A stretch of DNA of 64,000 nucleotides from Terrilactibacillus tamarindi. Lineage in GTDB: Bacteria > Bacillota > Bacilli > Bacillales > Sporolactobacillaceae. Position 1 is the first letter of the stretch; each line of letters starts with the position of its first letter. A program made the translations under genes and the position numbers. The stretch is from positions 1-64,000 of the forward strand of contig NZ_WNHB01000003.1 of the NCBI RefSeq assembly GCF_009718825.1. Reading direction: 5' to 3'. Below the pieces are notes generated by a model. It was given only the letters and a program-made list of their open reading frames with translations, was not told the DNA's origin and made no database searches. Shown here piece by piece: positions 1 through 7,957 of this stretch.

Positions 1-174
1 TTTTCTTGAAAATTAATTAAACTGGTTTTAATAGTATCTTTAACTCTTTTCTTACATATCTGTCAACTAAGAAAATATTGATAGTTAAAGCAATTATCTA
101 TAGAAGTTTTGTTGTTTACCAAGTATAAAAATTCTGATAATATAGCAATCAACACAACAATTGAGGTGAAGGTA

Positions 175-240
175 ATGAACCTGATTCAAATTATTGAAGT
201 CAATCTTCTGGGAATTATAAATGATCTATCAATTATATAG
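175..240 (+). CDS. Possible 21-aa leader peptide upstream of the PfoR-like gene
   Basis: A 21-codon reading frame starts with ATG about 6 nt after a strong ribosome binding site (GAGGTGAAGG) and ends in TAG. Seven residues are Ile, four Leu and one Val, so over half are branched-chain. Its stop codon touches the first arm of a nested stem-loop (240-285), and an intrinsic terminator follows at 330-354, before the gene at 422. This is the geometry of a transcription-attenuation leader. The caveat is that AT-rich DNA is rich in Ile codons by chance. I know of no named homologue. Confidence 0.45.
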   Translation: MNLIQIIEVNLLGIINDLSII

Positions 241-310
241 GGACTCTAAATAATCCATAATCGAATATGGTCTAATTAGAGCCCCTTCTAAAAAGTACAT
301 GGCGCTCTAA
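240..310 (+). promoter_or_regulatory. Mutually exclusive stem-loops, candidate attenuator
   Basis: Segment 1 (240-249, GGGACTCTAA) pairs with segment 2 (276-285, TTAGAGCCCC) with one mismatch, enclosing an inner CCATA/TATGG stem (255-259/266-270). Segment 2 can instead pair with segment 3 (301-310, GGCGCTCTAA) through TTAGAGC/GCTCTAA plus two G-C pairs. The two foldings exclude each other. GGCGC at 301-305 can also pair with GCGCC at 327-331, which overlaps the 5' arm of the terminator at 330. The pairings are read directly from the bases; the regulatory role is inferred. Confidence 0.45.
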
Positions 311-329
311 TAGTATAAAGCAAACCGCG

Positions 330-354
330 CCCATCCAAAATAGGAGGGTTTTTT
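330..354 (+). terminator. Intrinsic terminator in the leader of the PfoR-like gene
   Basis: CCC-A-TCC pairs with GGA-GGG (one bulged A) around an AAAATA loop and is followed by six T residues. It lies between the leader peptide and the gene at 422, so it would act as a conditional terminator if the leader is an attenuator. Confidence 0.5.
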
Positions 355-421
355 ATTACCCTTGAGATGTCTGATATTTTAGAAAAAATAAGTATATATT
401 TTAGTCAGAGGAGATAGAACC

Positions 422-1438
422 ATGAATAAGAACTTAATTGATCAAATGTATAGAGTATCTACAGGAATTGCAAACGCGGTATTAGTGACTCTAGGGGTTG
501 GTTTGTTATTTGAAACACTAGGTAAATTCACAGGAATGGCAGCGTTCTTAACGATAGGCGCCGTTGCCAAAGTATTGCTAGCCCCTGCGATAGGTGCAGG
601 AATTGCACACCAACTTAAAGGTAATACACTCGTTATGTTTAGTGCCATCGTCTGTGCTACCGTTGGAGGAGGAGCTGTTCATGCTATAGATGGCGGAGCA
701 TTCACGATCGTGTCTGGACAACCCATCAGTGCTCTCCTTGCAGCAGTACTTGCTACAATCGTCGGTAATTGGATCACAGGCAAAACGAAGTTGGATATGA
801 TGGCGATTCCGTTTGCTTCTGTATTTGTTGGCGGACTTGCCGGTGTTGGCTTAAATGCTGTAACAACGCCATTTTTACAGTGGCTAAGTGGACAAATCAC
901 TTCATCAGTGACCGGTTCACCTCTTCTTGGTTCCGTGGTTATTGCCCTTGTTTGGAGTATCTTGTTAATGTCACCTGCATCATCTGTTGCTTTGGCCATT
1001 GCGCTTCAAATGGACCCAGTTTCAAGTGCTGCTGCATTGATTGGATGTACAGTTCAATTTGTCGGCTTTACGGCTATGTCGTTGAGACAAAATGACATTG
1101 GTGGATTTTTAGCTCAATCCGTTGTCACACCGAAAGTCCAGTTTCCTAATCTCGTTAAGAATCCGTTACTGATGATACCAACTTTCATTACGGCGATGAT
1201 TTGTGCACCTATAGCTACGCTTGCCTTTAACTTTGAGTCATCTTATGAACTCGCTGGCTTAGGACTTAATTCATTAATAGCTCCACTTCATATCTTAGCG
1301 ACTCAAGGGATCAGTGGATTTATAATCTATATCTCAATCGGTGTCATTCTTCCATTAGCCTTATCACTTGCGCTTTATTTTGTTATTAAACGCTTGGGAT
1401 GGGCAAAGGCTGGAGATTTGCATATGAAAATACAGTAG
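422..1438 (+). CDS. PfoR-like PTS EIIC-family membrane protein
   Basis: This 338-residue, very hydrophobic protein has roughly nine or ten membrane segments and Gly/Ala-rich loops. It resembles the PTS_EIIC_2 family, which includes Clostridium perfringens PfoR. Members carry an EIIC-like membrane domain without EIIA or EIIB, and their substrate is not established. The ATG start follows GAGGAGA by about 6 nt. The gene is monocistronic, with a clear terminator at 1461 and a possible attenuator leader upstream. The branched-chain-rich leader peptide suggests, as inference only, a link with amino-acid supply rather than sugar. The family call rests on overall sequence character, since no EIIB cysteine or EIIA histidine domain is present. 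Confidence 0.7.
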   Translation: MNKNLIDQMYRVSTGIANAVLVTLGVGLLFETLGKFTGMAAFLTIGAVAKVLLAPAIGAGIAHQLKGNTLVMFSAIVCATVGGGAVHAIDGGAFTIVSGQPISALLAAVLATIVGNWITGKTKLDMMAIPFASVFVGGLAGVGLNAVTTPFLQWLSGQITSSVTGSPLLGSVVIALVWSILLMSPASSVALAIALQMDPVSSAAALIGCTVQFVGFTAMSLRQNDIGGFLAQSVVTPKVQFPNLVKNPLLMIPTFITAMICAPIATLAFNFESSYELAGLGLNSLIAPLHILATQGISGFIIYISIGVILPLALSLALYFVIKRLGWAKAGDLHMKIQ

Positions 1439-1460
1439 GTTAGTAGGTTAATAAAATAAA

Positions 1461-1503
1461 GTCCTCGCTGATGTTAACTTTACATCGGTGAGGACTTTTT
1501 CTT
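1461..1503 (+). terminator. Terminator after the PfoR-like gene
   Basis: A 14-bp stem (1461-1474 with 1482-1495, GTCCTCGCTGATGT against its complement with one mismatch) is followed by a T tract. Confidence 0.85.
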
Positions 1504-1515
1504 TTAGATTGTCTT

Positions 1516-1605
1516 TCATATAGATTTACAAAATAATTTTTGCCCAAGTTTTGTATCTAACTTACTCAATTTGTTTTCAATTCTTTCAATTCTTTCTTCG
1601 CTCAT
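1516..1605 (-). CDS. Possible 29-aa charged small protein or gene remnant
   Basis: On the minus strand an ATG at 1605 follows a GAAGTG-like site and opens a 29-codon frame. The first two thirds are a heptad-like Glu/Lys/Ile/Leu run (ERIERIENKLSKLDTKLG), typical of a short coiled coil. It may be a small protein or the relic of a longer one. The rest of the 1439-1810 gap is AT-rich and shows nothing else apart from the terminator at 1461. Confidence 0.25.
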   Translation of the reverse strand: MSEERIERIENKLSKLDTKLGQKLFCKSI

Positions 1606-1810
1606 AAAATAATTCACTTCTTCATTTATTTTCGTTCAAATTAATTTAAAGATAGCATAGTATTATGATAGTCATGGAGATAAATGATTTTCACTTTAAC
1701 CTAATTGTATGATTATATGTAAGTATCAAGATTTAAAAAAACCAGCTTGTGTTGAGACTGAAACTTATGTATCTAAATATCGTAAAACTAGTTAAGGTGG
1801 TGAAAGTGAA

Positions 1811-2050
1811 TTGAAAAGCCATTATTATGCGATTGCTTCGTTAACATTAGGAATATTATCCGTATTTATTCCGATTCTAGGATTAATATTGGCCGTGCTA
1901 GGACTAATTTTTACATATAGTAGTATAAAAGTGGCAAAAGAAACGAAACAGCCTTTAAGTGGACTTTCTATCGCAGGGTTTATTTGTAGTCTGGTTGGTC
2001 TTGTTTTGCAGAGTTTCATAGCATTCATGATGGTATCTTCATATATCTGA
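1811..2050 (+). CDS. DUF4190-type small membrane protein
   Basis: This 79-residue protein has two hydrophobic hairpin halves: residues 6-36, and residues 50-78 beginning with a GLSIAGFICSLVGLV stretch. They are separated by a short basic loop ending in KQPLSG. This layout (LGI-S hydrophobic segment, polar loop, SGLSIAGFI) is characteristic of DUF4190 proteins, whose function is unknown. The start is TTG, placed about 8 nt after AAGGTGGTG; the nearby GTG codons run into a stop. It lies 94 bp upstream of the TerB/J-domain membrane protein in the same direction, so the two may be co-transcribed. No terminator is visible between them. Confidence 0.6.
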   Translation: MKSHYYAIASLTLGILSVFIPILGLILAVLGLIFTYSSIKVAKETKQPLSGLSIAGFICSLVGLVLQSFIAFMMVSSYI

Positions 2051-2144
2051 TTTTCAAACTTCTAATCATACGGTTTGACGTACACAATGTTTATCAATGA
2101 CTTTAACCGTATTGATTTTTAGGTTCTAGAAAGGTGTTTATAAG

Positions 2145-3083
2145 ATGGGCTTTTTTTATATGTTACTTATGGGTGTTATTGCTTCAGTCATTGCATCCTT
2201 TAAAAATAGAAATGTTGTCATTTGGTTCGCTATTGGGTTCATTATCAATATCTTTGGTATCCTCATCTTATTATTTCTTCCAACTGTTAGACAGCCAAGA
2301 CAATATGGTGGACCATTTACTGAGCCGAAACATTCAGACAACCAAAATCATCATCGGATTTGGGTAGTATGTCCTCACTGTGGTACTAACGTGTTGGTTA
2401 CAAGTTCAGGTATCTGGCAGTGTCCAAATTGTCAACAGGATTTTCGATATGACGAGGAAGATAATGCTTCCCATTATTATGATGATTCATCATCTCTCCC
2501 TTATGGTGTTGAACTGATCGTCAAATTGTTTGCAAAAATGGCGAAAGCGGATGGTGTTGTTAGTAAACGAGAGATTCATAAGGTAGATGAAATTATTAAG
2601 ACAAGCCTGAGACCGAGTGAAACGGATCTTCGGTTAATTAGAAAAACATTTAATTTGGCAAAAAAATCGCCTGAAACGTATGTGACGATTATTAGGCAAC
2701 TTTATCAAGAGTTATATCAAGATATCAATACATTAGCCTATATTGTCGAAGCACTACTTCAAATTGCGAGGGTAGATGGCTCTATCCATCCGAAACAAGA
2801 AGAAATTCTTTCATTTGCGATTAAGCAATTTGGTCTTGGTCAAGGACAGAATCAATATACAGCCGAAAAGGAACAAAGTCTGGATGACTGCTATCGTATT
2901 TTAGGATGCAGTCAGAGTGACTCTTTACAAACGGTAAAAAAGAGATATCGACAATTAATCAAAGAGAATCACCCAGATCAATATATGAGCCAACAAGTGC
3001 CTAAAGAGGTCATTGAAAAGGCTAACCAGAAAATTAAAGAGATTAAAGAGGCCTATGAAAAAATAGTGGCGTCAAGAAGTTGA
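2145..3083 (+). CDS. Membrane-anchored TerB/J-domain co-chaperone-like protein
   Basis: The 312-residue protein has four parts. Residues 1-45 hold two membrane segments. Residues 75-105 form a two-CxxC zinc ribbon (CPHCG and CPNCQ). Residues 120-230 are a helical TerB-like region with the conserved KADGVVSKREI and ARVDGSIHPKQEE repeats. Residues 245-312 are a C-terminal J domain with the diagnostic HPD tripeptide (NHPDQ). The TerB plus C-terminal J arrangement behind a membrane anchor is that of DjlA-type proteins, which stimulate DnaK from the membrane; the zinc ribbon is an extra module. The start follows AAAGGTG. The client is unknown. Confidence 0.75.
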   Translation: MGFFYMLLMGVIASVIASFKNRNVVIWFAIGFIINIFGILILLFLPTVRQPRQYGGPFTEPKHSDNQNHHRIWVVCPHCGTNVLVTSSGIWQCPNCQQDFRYDEEDNASHYYDDSSSLPYGVELIVKLFAKMAKADGVVSKREIHKVDEIIKTSLRPSETDLRLIRKTFNLAKKSPETYVTIIRQLYQELYQDINTLAYIVEALLQIARVDGSIHPKQEEILSFAIKQFGLGQGQNQYTAEKEQSLDDCYRILGCSQSDSLQTVKKRYRQLIKENHPDQYMSQQVPKEVIEKANQKIKEIKEAYEKIVASRS

Positions 3084-3124
3084 TGAATAGTAGGTTAATG
3101 ACTAATAGTGTAGATCTGTTTAAG

Positions 3125-3315
3125 AGGTTGTTCAAAAAGTCACCAAATGATAAGCTACGAATCTCCGACGCTATCCAAGAGGATCTTCAGCTAAAATCGC
3201 TCACGTCCTGTGGCGGCTGGCGCCTAAAGCCACCACATCCTGTGGAAGTCCGGTCCTCAAAACAGCGCCGCCTTGATCTTCTTGCTTCTAATTTGTTACC
3301 TTTTTGAACACGCAC
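3125..3315 (+). repeat. MITE-like element, family 2, copy 1 (191 bp)
   Basis: The ends AGGTTGTTCAAAAAGT and GTGCGTGTTCAAAAAGG (the latter on the opposite strand) are imperfect terminal inverted repeats. The element is flanked by TTTAAG on both sides (3119-3124 and 3316-3321), an apparent 6-bp target duplication. It matches the element at 26599-26813 closely over its length but lacks about 24 bp in the interior. It codes for nothing convincing. It lies between the J-domain gene and the amidohydrolase. Confidence 0.85.
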
Positions 3316-3385
3316 TTTAAGAAGGAATTTTAATAGAAATGGCGAAATCGAATAAAGAGAACTTTTAAAAAAAGGGGGATCGATA

Positions 3386-4549
3386 ATGTCCCAAGATACA
3401 TTGATCAAGATTATTGAAAATTTGGAGGAAGAACTTATTTCCGTTAGGCATGACCTTCATTCGGAACCAGAACTCTCAAACGAAGAATTTGAAACAACAA
3501 AGAAAATAAGAAACTGGCTAAATAAAGCTAATATTCGTATTCTTGATGTTCCATTAAGAACAGGACTAATTGCGGAAGTATCAGGAAATCCAACAGGACC
3601 GGTCATCGCTATTCGTGGAGACATTGATGCTTTGCCTATACATGAGGAAGCAGACGTGTCTTATCGTTCAAAATATGATGGAGTCATGCATGCATGTGGT
3701 CATGATTTCCATACAGCTTCAATTCTAGGAGCGGCCTATCTTCTCAAACAAAAGGAATCCTTCCTAAAAGGGACGGTTCGTATTATATTCCAACCTGCAG
3801 AAGAAACAGGGCATGGTGCTAAAGCCGTTTTGAATTCACAAGGGTTGAAAAATGTACAAGCGATCTTTGGTTTGCATAATAAACCCTCATTGAAGTTAGG
3901 GGAGCTAGGGACCCGAATCGGTCCATCTTCCGCTGGCGTCGATCGATTTGAAATTCATGTGGAGGGGATTGGAACCCATGCGGCTCATCCTGATTTAGGT
4001 ATAGATCCCATATTGGTTACAGGCCATATTATCACGGCCTTACAGTCCATTGTTAGCCGAAATATTGATTGGCAAGATAGTGCAGTTGTTAGTGTCACAC
4101 ACATTCAAAGCGGAAATACTTGGAATGTTATTCCGAGTACAGCTTATCTAGAAGGAACCGTTCGAACGTTTAGTGACATCATTCGAGAGGAAATTCCAAA
4201 ACGTATCAGGACGATCATTGAAGGGATTGCCACGACATTTGGAGCAAAAGCAACTCTTACATGGCACCCAGGTCCGCCATCTGTTGTTAATGATAAAGGC
4301 TGGACACCATTCACATTTGATGTGGCTAAGGAAAGTGGTTTTAGTACAGTTGAAATTGAACCATCTGCAGGTGGAGAGGATTTCGCATTTTATCAACAAC
4401 AGATACCAGGAACGTTTGTAGATATCGGGACTTCACAGCCATATAATTTACACCACCCTAAATTCACAGTTGACGATGCCGCCTTACTTCCAAGTGCCAA
4501 ATTCTTTGCACTACTCGCAGAACGTGCCCTTGAAAGATTAGATCATTAA
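3386..4549 (+). CDS. M20D amidohydrolase (N-acyl amino acid / hippurate hydrolase type)
   Basis: This 387-residue dinuclear metallohydrolase has the M20D signature set. GDIDALP is at about 78-84, MHACGHD gives metal ligands Cys104 and His106, the QPAEE glutamates are at 139-140, His163 lies in GLHNKP, and a late His sits in YNLHHPKF. A dimerisation domain with GTHAAHP lies in the middle. Family members remove N-acyl groups from amino acids (HipO, AmhX, N-acetyl-diaminopimelate deacetylase), and substrate cannot be assigned from sequence. There is no signal peptide, so the enzyme is cytoplasmic. The ATG follows AGGGGG. No partner gene lies nearby, and 327 bp separate it from the next gene. Confidence 0.8.
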   Translation: MSQDTLIKIIENLEEELISVRHDLHSEPELSNEEFETTKKIRNWLNKANIRILDVPLRTGLIAEVSGNPTGPVIAIRGDIDALPIHEEADVSYRSKYDGVMHACGHDFHTASILGAAYLLKQKESFLKGTVRIIFQPAEETGHGAKAVLNSQGLKNVQAIFGLHNKPSLKLGELGTRIGPSSAGVDRFEIHVEGIGTHAAHPDLGIDPILVTGHIITALQSIVSRNIDWQDSAVVSVTHIQSGNTWNVIPSTAYLEGTVRTFSDIIREEIPKRIRTIIEGIATTFGAKATLTWHPGPPSVVNDKGWTPFTFDVAKESGFSTVEIEPSAGGEDFAFYQQQIPGTFVDIGTSQPYNLHHPKFTVDDAALLPSAKFFALLAERALERLDH

Positions 4550-4781
4550 TCCTTAAGACCCATGTAGTATCGGGAAAGAAAATATGAAAATTCAGTGAAA
4601 GGCTATTTTCGGAATATGATAGAGTGATTGATTGTGACTAGATTTTTTTATTGTTTAGACTAATCACCAAATTTTAACGCTTATCCCTTAACTAACATAT
4701 TTTCCAATCATAATTATATGTTTTTATTATAATTAAACTTCAAAAAGATGACTTCGAGTAGAAAACTCATTCAATATGAAG

Positions 4782-4810
4782 TTGTTTAATATCCGGTATC
4801 CTTGTATGAT
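4782..4810 (+). promoter_or_regulatory. Candidate sigma-A promoter of the aminotransferase gene
   Basis: TTGTTT at 4782-4787 and TATGAT at 4805-4810 are separated by 17 bp, about 70 bp upstream of the ATG at 4877. The rest of the 4550-4876 gap is AT-rich and holds nothing else I recognise. Confidence 0.4.
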
Positions 4811-4876
4811 AGGATTATATAAATATATTAAAGTGTTATTCACTATTTTTGTGCTTGGTGACGAGGAGGCCGCAAC

Positions 4877-6172
4877 ATGACTGACTTCAACACGTTAAGC
4901 GTCGTTGAATTGAATGACCTAAAAGCAAATTTACAAGAAAAATATGAAGAATATAAGAGTAAGAGGTTGTCATTAAATATGGCAAGAGGTAAACCTTGCC
5001 CAGAACAACTAGATTTGTCGATGGGCATGCTAGATACAATAAAGTCTGATTCATCTTTAATATCACAAGAAGGTATCGATTGTCGGAATTATGGTGGTAT
5101 AGATGGTCTTGTAGAGGCAAAAGAATTATTAGCTCCTTTACTTGAGGTCAGCACCGATGAAATCATTATTGGCGGTAACTCCAGTCTGAATATGATGCAT
5201 GATACGATTTTTAGAGCCATGTTTAAAGGGGTACCAGGTGGCGATCAACCTTGGGGTCACTATCCAAAAATTAAATTTTTGTGCCCAAGTCCTGGCTATG
5301 ACCGCCATTTTAGCTTATGCGAATTTTTTGGTATCGAAATGATCATTGTTGATATGCTTAAAGATGGCCCTAACATGGATCAAGTAGAGCAACTTGTGAG
5401 TGAGGATGAAACCATCAAAGGGATTTGGTGTGTACCAAAGTACAGTAATCCTGAAGGTGTAACCTACTCAGATGAAGTTGTTGATCGCCTGGCTAAAATG
5501 GAAACAAAAGCAAAAGATTTCCGAATCTTTTGGGATAATGCATATGCCGTTCACCATTTAACAGACAAACCAGACCAGTTGAAAAATATTCTTCATGCAT
5601 GTAAAGAGGCGGGTCATCCAAATCGTCCTTTCTTATTTGGTTCCACTTCAAAAATTAGCTTCCCAGGTTCTGGTGTAGCCGTCATGGGGTCAAGTAAGGA
5701 AAATATTCAACATACTAAAAAGCAATTGTCAGCACAAACGATTGGTCCGGATAAAATTAATCAACTTAGACATGTACTTTTTTTCAAAGACTTCGAAGGC
5801 TTAAAAGATCATATGAAAAAGCAAGCCGACATTATTAAGCCTAAGTTTGATAAAGTGTTAGAGCTTTTTGATTCTGAGTTAGAGGGCAAGCACATTGCAA
5901 CATGGAGTAAACCGAATGGTGGTTACTTCATTAGTCTCAATACGCTTGATGGTACCGCAAAAGACATCGTTGCATTGGCAGCCGAAGCTGGGGTTACTTT
6001 GACAGGGGCCGGTGCAACCTTCCCTTATCGTAAGGATCCTAGAGATCGGAATATCCGTATAGCACCAACCTTTCCTTCTTTAGAAGAGTTGGAACTTGCG
6101 ATTCAAGTTCTTTGTGTTTGTATTCAATTAGTTAGTGTAGAAAAACTCCTAAAAATAAAAGAAGTTTGCTAA
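4877..6172 (+). CDS. PLP-dependent aminotransferase, class I subgroup Ic (aspartate aminotransferase-like)
   Basis: The 431-residue fold-type I aminotransferase has its PLP-binding Lys at 259 in GSTSKISFPGSG. It shows ARGKPCPEQLDLS near residue 36, CPSPGYDRHF as the substrate-binding segment, VPKYSNPEG and WDNAYAVHHL. These features fit the Asp_aminotransf family of class I enzymes (subgroup Ic) rather than AspC/AspB. The last 20 or so residues, after ELAIQVLCVCIQLV, diverge from the family's usual C-terminus, so the tail may be altered. The start follows a GAGGAGG site. The gene is monocistronic with a terminator at 6180. Confidence 0.75.
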   Translation: MTDFNTLSVVELNDLKANLQEKYEEYKSKRLSLNMARGKPCPEQLDLSMGMLDTIKSDSSLISQEGIDCRNYGGIDGLVEAKELLAPLLEVSTDEIIIGGNSSLNMMHDTIFRAMFKGVPGGDQPWGHYPKIKFLCPSPGYDRHFSLCEFFGIEMIIVDMLKDGPNMDQVEQLVSEDETIKGIWCVPKYSNPEGVTYSDEVVDRLAKMETKAKDFRIFWDNAYAVHHLTDKPDQLKNILHACKEAGHPNRPFLFGSTSKISFPGSGVAVMGSSKENIQHTKKQLSAQTIGPDKINQLRHVLFFKDFEGLKDHMKKQADIIKPKFDKVLELFDSELEGKHIATWSKPNGGYFISLNTLDGTAKDIVALAAEAGVTLTGAGATFPYRKDPRDRNIRIAPTFPSLEELELAIQVLCVCIQLVSVEKLLKIKEVC

Positions 6173-6179
6173 CCATAAA

Positions 6180-6209
6180 AACACCGTTCAACTCGAACGG
6201 TGTTTTTTA
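6180..6209 (+). terminator. Terminator after the aminotransferase
   Basis: A perfect 10-bp stem (AACACCGTTC with GAACGGTGTT, loop AACTC) ends in a run of six T residues. Confidence 0.9.
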
Positions 6210-6327
6210 TAAGATTAAAGAACTTTTAGATGGCGCGTCCATTGCTCGATTTTTGTTCGGCAACAAGCTACGATTAAATATGCCTCGAAGTTAAAAGTAC
6301 GTAAAGACAATTTTAATCTGTATAGAA

Positions 6328-6367
6328 ATAAGATCCCCATATTCATAGAATTGAAGGGGGATCTTAT
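6328..6367. other. Stem-loop of unknown role
   Basis: ATAAGATCCCC at 6328-6338 pairs with GGGGATCTTAT at 6357-6367. It lies between the aminotransferase terminator and repeat copy A. The 6210-6392 stretch has no gene I can support. Confidence 0.35.
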
Positions 6368-6392
6368 CTGTTTTATCTCGTTTCTTGAAAGA

Positions 6393-6547
6393 TAATGTGA
6401 AACTTCCATCAGTGGGGTTTTCTTCATCCCCCACTGATGGTTAGCTGAACCAATCGGACCTTTACGGGCAGTTGATTCCCCACCTATCTTCTTTGATTAC
6501 TCAGAATCTTGAGGTGGGGGTCTTTACTTGCCGTTAGGCGGGATAAA
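6393..6547 (-). repeat. Structured repeat family 1, copy A
   Basis: This ~155-bp element reads, on the minus strand, from TTTATCCCGCC to TTTCACATTAT. It contains a hairpin with CCCCCACCT/AGGTGGGG arms, a central GATTGG-TTCAGC-TAACCATC hairpin and a CCATCAGTGGGGG-type hairpin near its right end (slightly degraded here). It ends 4 bp from the stop codon of allB at 6552. Confidence 0.9.
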
Positions 6548-6551
6548 TTGT

Positions 6552-7913
6552 CTAATTTGGTTGGTAAACGTCATGTTTTAACCATTGGCCACGGACCTTA
6601 TCATTGATCATTCTTCCGTCTGAATAGACCACTTGACCACGATGGATTGTGGTTTTTATTTTACATGGGAAGGTATGATTTTCGAACAGGCTATATTTGT
6701 GTTTAGCAAATAAATCTTGTTTTGTAATGGTATGCGACTCTTTTAAACTAACTATAGCAAAATCAGCATCAGCGCCAATTTGGATGCTGCCTTTTTTAGG
6801 GCTTAACCCGTAACGCTCAGCAGGTGCTTTTGCAGTCCATTTAGCCACATTCTGAAGTGGGACGCGGTGATTTAAAGCAAGCTCGATCATGCTCAAAAGA
6901 GAAAATTGTCCACCGTTAATTCCACCCCATGCTTCAAAAATATTATCTTTATCTTTATCTGACCAAGGTGAAGGGGAGTGATCGGATGTAATCATGTCAA
7001 TATTTCCGTTAATGAGCTCCTCAATCAAGGCTTTTTGTGTTTCAGGTAAACGAAGCGGAGGGGCACATTTCGCAATCGGACCAAGTCGTTTTAAGTCTTC
7101 ATGATTAAAGAGCAGGTAATGAGGACATGTTTCGAGAGTGACGTCTAAACCTTTTTGTTTAGCAGATTGAATGATCTGTACCGCTTCAGGACTACTAATA
7201 TGAACAAAGTGCAAGGTGCATCCTGTGATCTCAGCATAGTTAATGGCGCGTGAGACAGCTTCTACCTCTGCTTGAATAGGCCTTGATTCTAAGTAGTCAT
7301 CACAGCTTGTGAGTCCTTTGTTTGCCTTTTCTTGAGCTAGAAACGTAACCAGTGGACCACTCTCAGCATGTAAGGCTAATATACGATCTAATTTGGCGAT
7401 TTTTTTCATGCCAGAAAGAAGGGTGAAATCATCTGCCGCCTCAAACTCAACGTTACCTGAAGGAGATAGAAAGGCTTTGAATCCAATGACACCACCTTCA
7501 GCAAGTTTCTCCAAATCATCAAGATGTCCGGGGACAAGACCTCCCCATAAACCAAAATCAATGATCGATTTCGATTCACCTATCGCTGCTTTATCAAAAA
7601 GGGCTTCTCTTGTCACCGTTGAAGGAATCCCATTTAGAGGCATATCAAAGAAGGTCGTGCAACCACCGGCAGCAAGGAGTTCAGAACCGGTTTTAAAACC
7701 TTCCCAAACTTCTCGCCCAGGTTCATTAAAATGAACATGTGTGTCAATCATTCCTGGGAAAATATAATGACCTTCTGCATCAAGAATATTATGAGAGTCT
7801 GTGAGTTGATCGCTCATTGATGTGATAACGCCATTTTGAATCCCTATATCGACTTTTTTAATTTCTGAATCTAAAACAACGTGACCATTTTTAATAATTT
7901 GATCGTAGGGCAC
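6552..7913 (-). CDS. allB: Allantoinase
   Basis: It hydrolyses allantoin to allantoate in purine catabolism. The 453-residue cyclic amidohydrolase has the binuclear metal centre visible: His59 and His61 in DTHVHFNEPGR, carboxylated Lys146 in GFKAF, His182 in LHAESG, His238 in HFVHIS and Asp311 in TSDHSP. I chose the GTG at 7913 because it stands 10 nt after AAGGAG and gives the family N-terminus (MPYDQIIKNG); the upstream GTG at 7922 is only 1 nt from that site. It is the last gene of an allC-pucG-allB run and corresponds to B. subtilis pucH. Repeat copy A abuts its stop codon. Confidence 0.93.
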   Translation of the reverse strand: MPYDQIIKNGHVVLDSEIKKVDIGIQNGVITSMSDQLTDSHNILDAEGHYIFPGMIDTHVHFNEPGREVWEGFKTGSELLAAGGCTTFFDMPLNGIPSTVTREALFDKAAIGESKSIIDFGLWGGLVPGHLDDLEKLAEGGVIGFKAFLSPSGNVEFEAADDFTLLSGMKKIAKLDRILALHAESGPLVTFLAQEKANKGLTSCDDYLESRPIQAEVEAVSRAINYAEITGCTLHFVHISSPEAVQIIQSAKQKGLDVTLETCPHYLLFNHEDLKRLGPIAKCAPPLRLPETQKALIEELINGNIDMITSDHSPSPWSDKDKDNIFEAWGGINGGQFSLLSMIELALNHRVPLQNVAKWTAKAPAERYGLSPKKGSIQIGADADFAIVSLKESHTITKQDLFAKHKYSLFENHTFPCKIKTTIHRGQVVYSDGRMINDKVRGQWLKHDVYQPN

Positions 7914-7957
7914 CTTACTCACACTCCTTTTAATCTATCATTCTCGGTCTCGAATAA

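Noticed and set aside
3080-3307. 75-codon open frame within the family-2 repeat
   Set aside because: It spans the MITE-like element, lacks a ribosome site, and its sequence differs between copies by a 24-bp deletion and scattered changes without coding pattern.
6215-6427. 70-codon minus-strand frame ending in repeat copy A
   Set aside because: Its N-terminal part is the repeat hairpin read as protein, with no ribosome site and no family resemblance.
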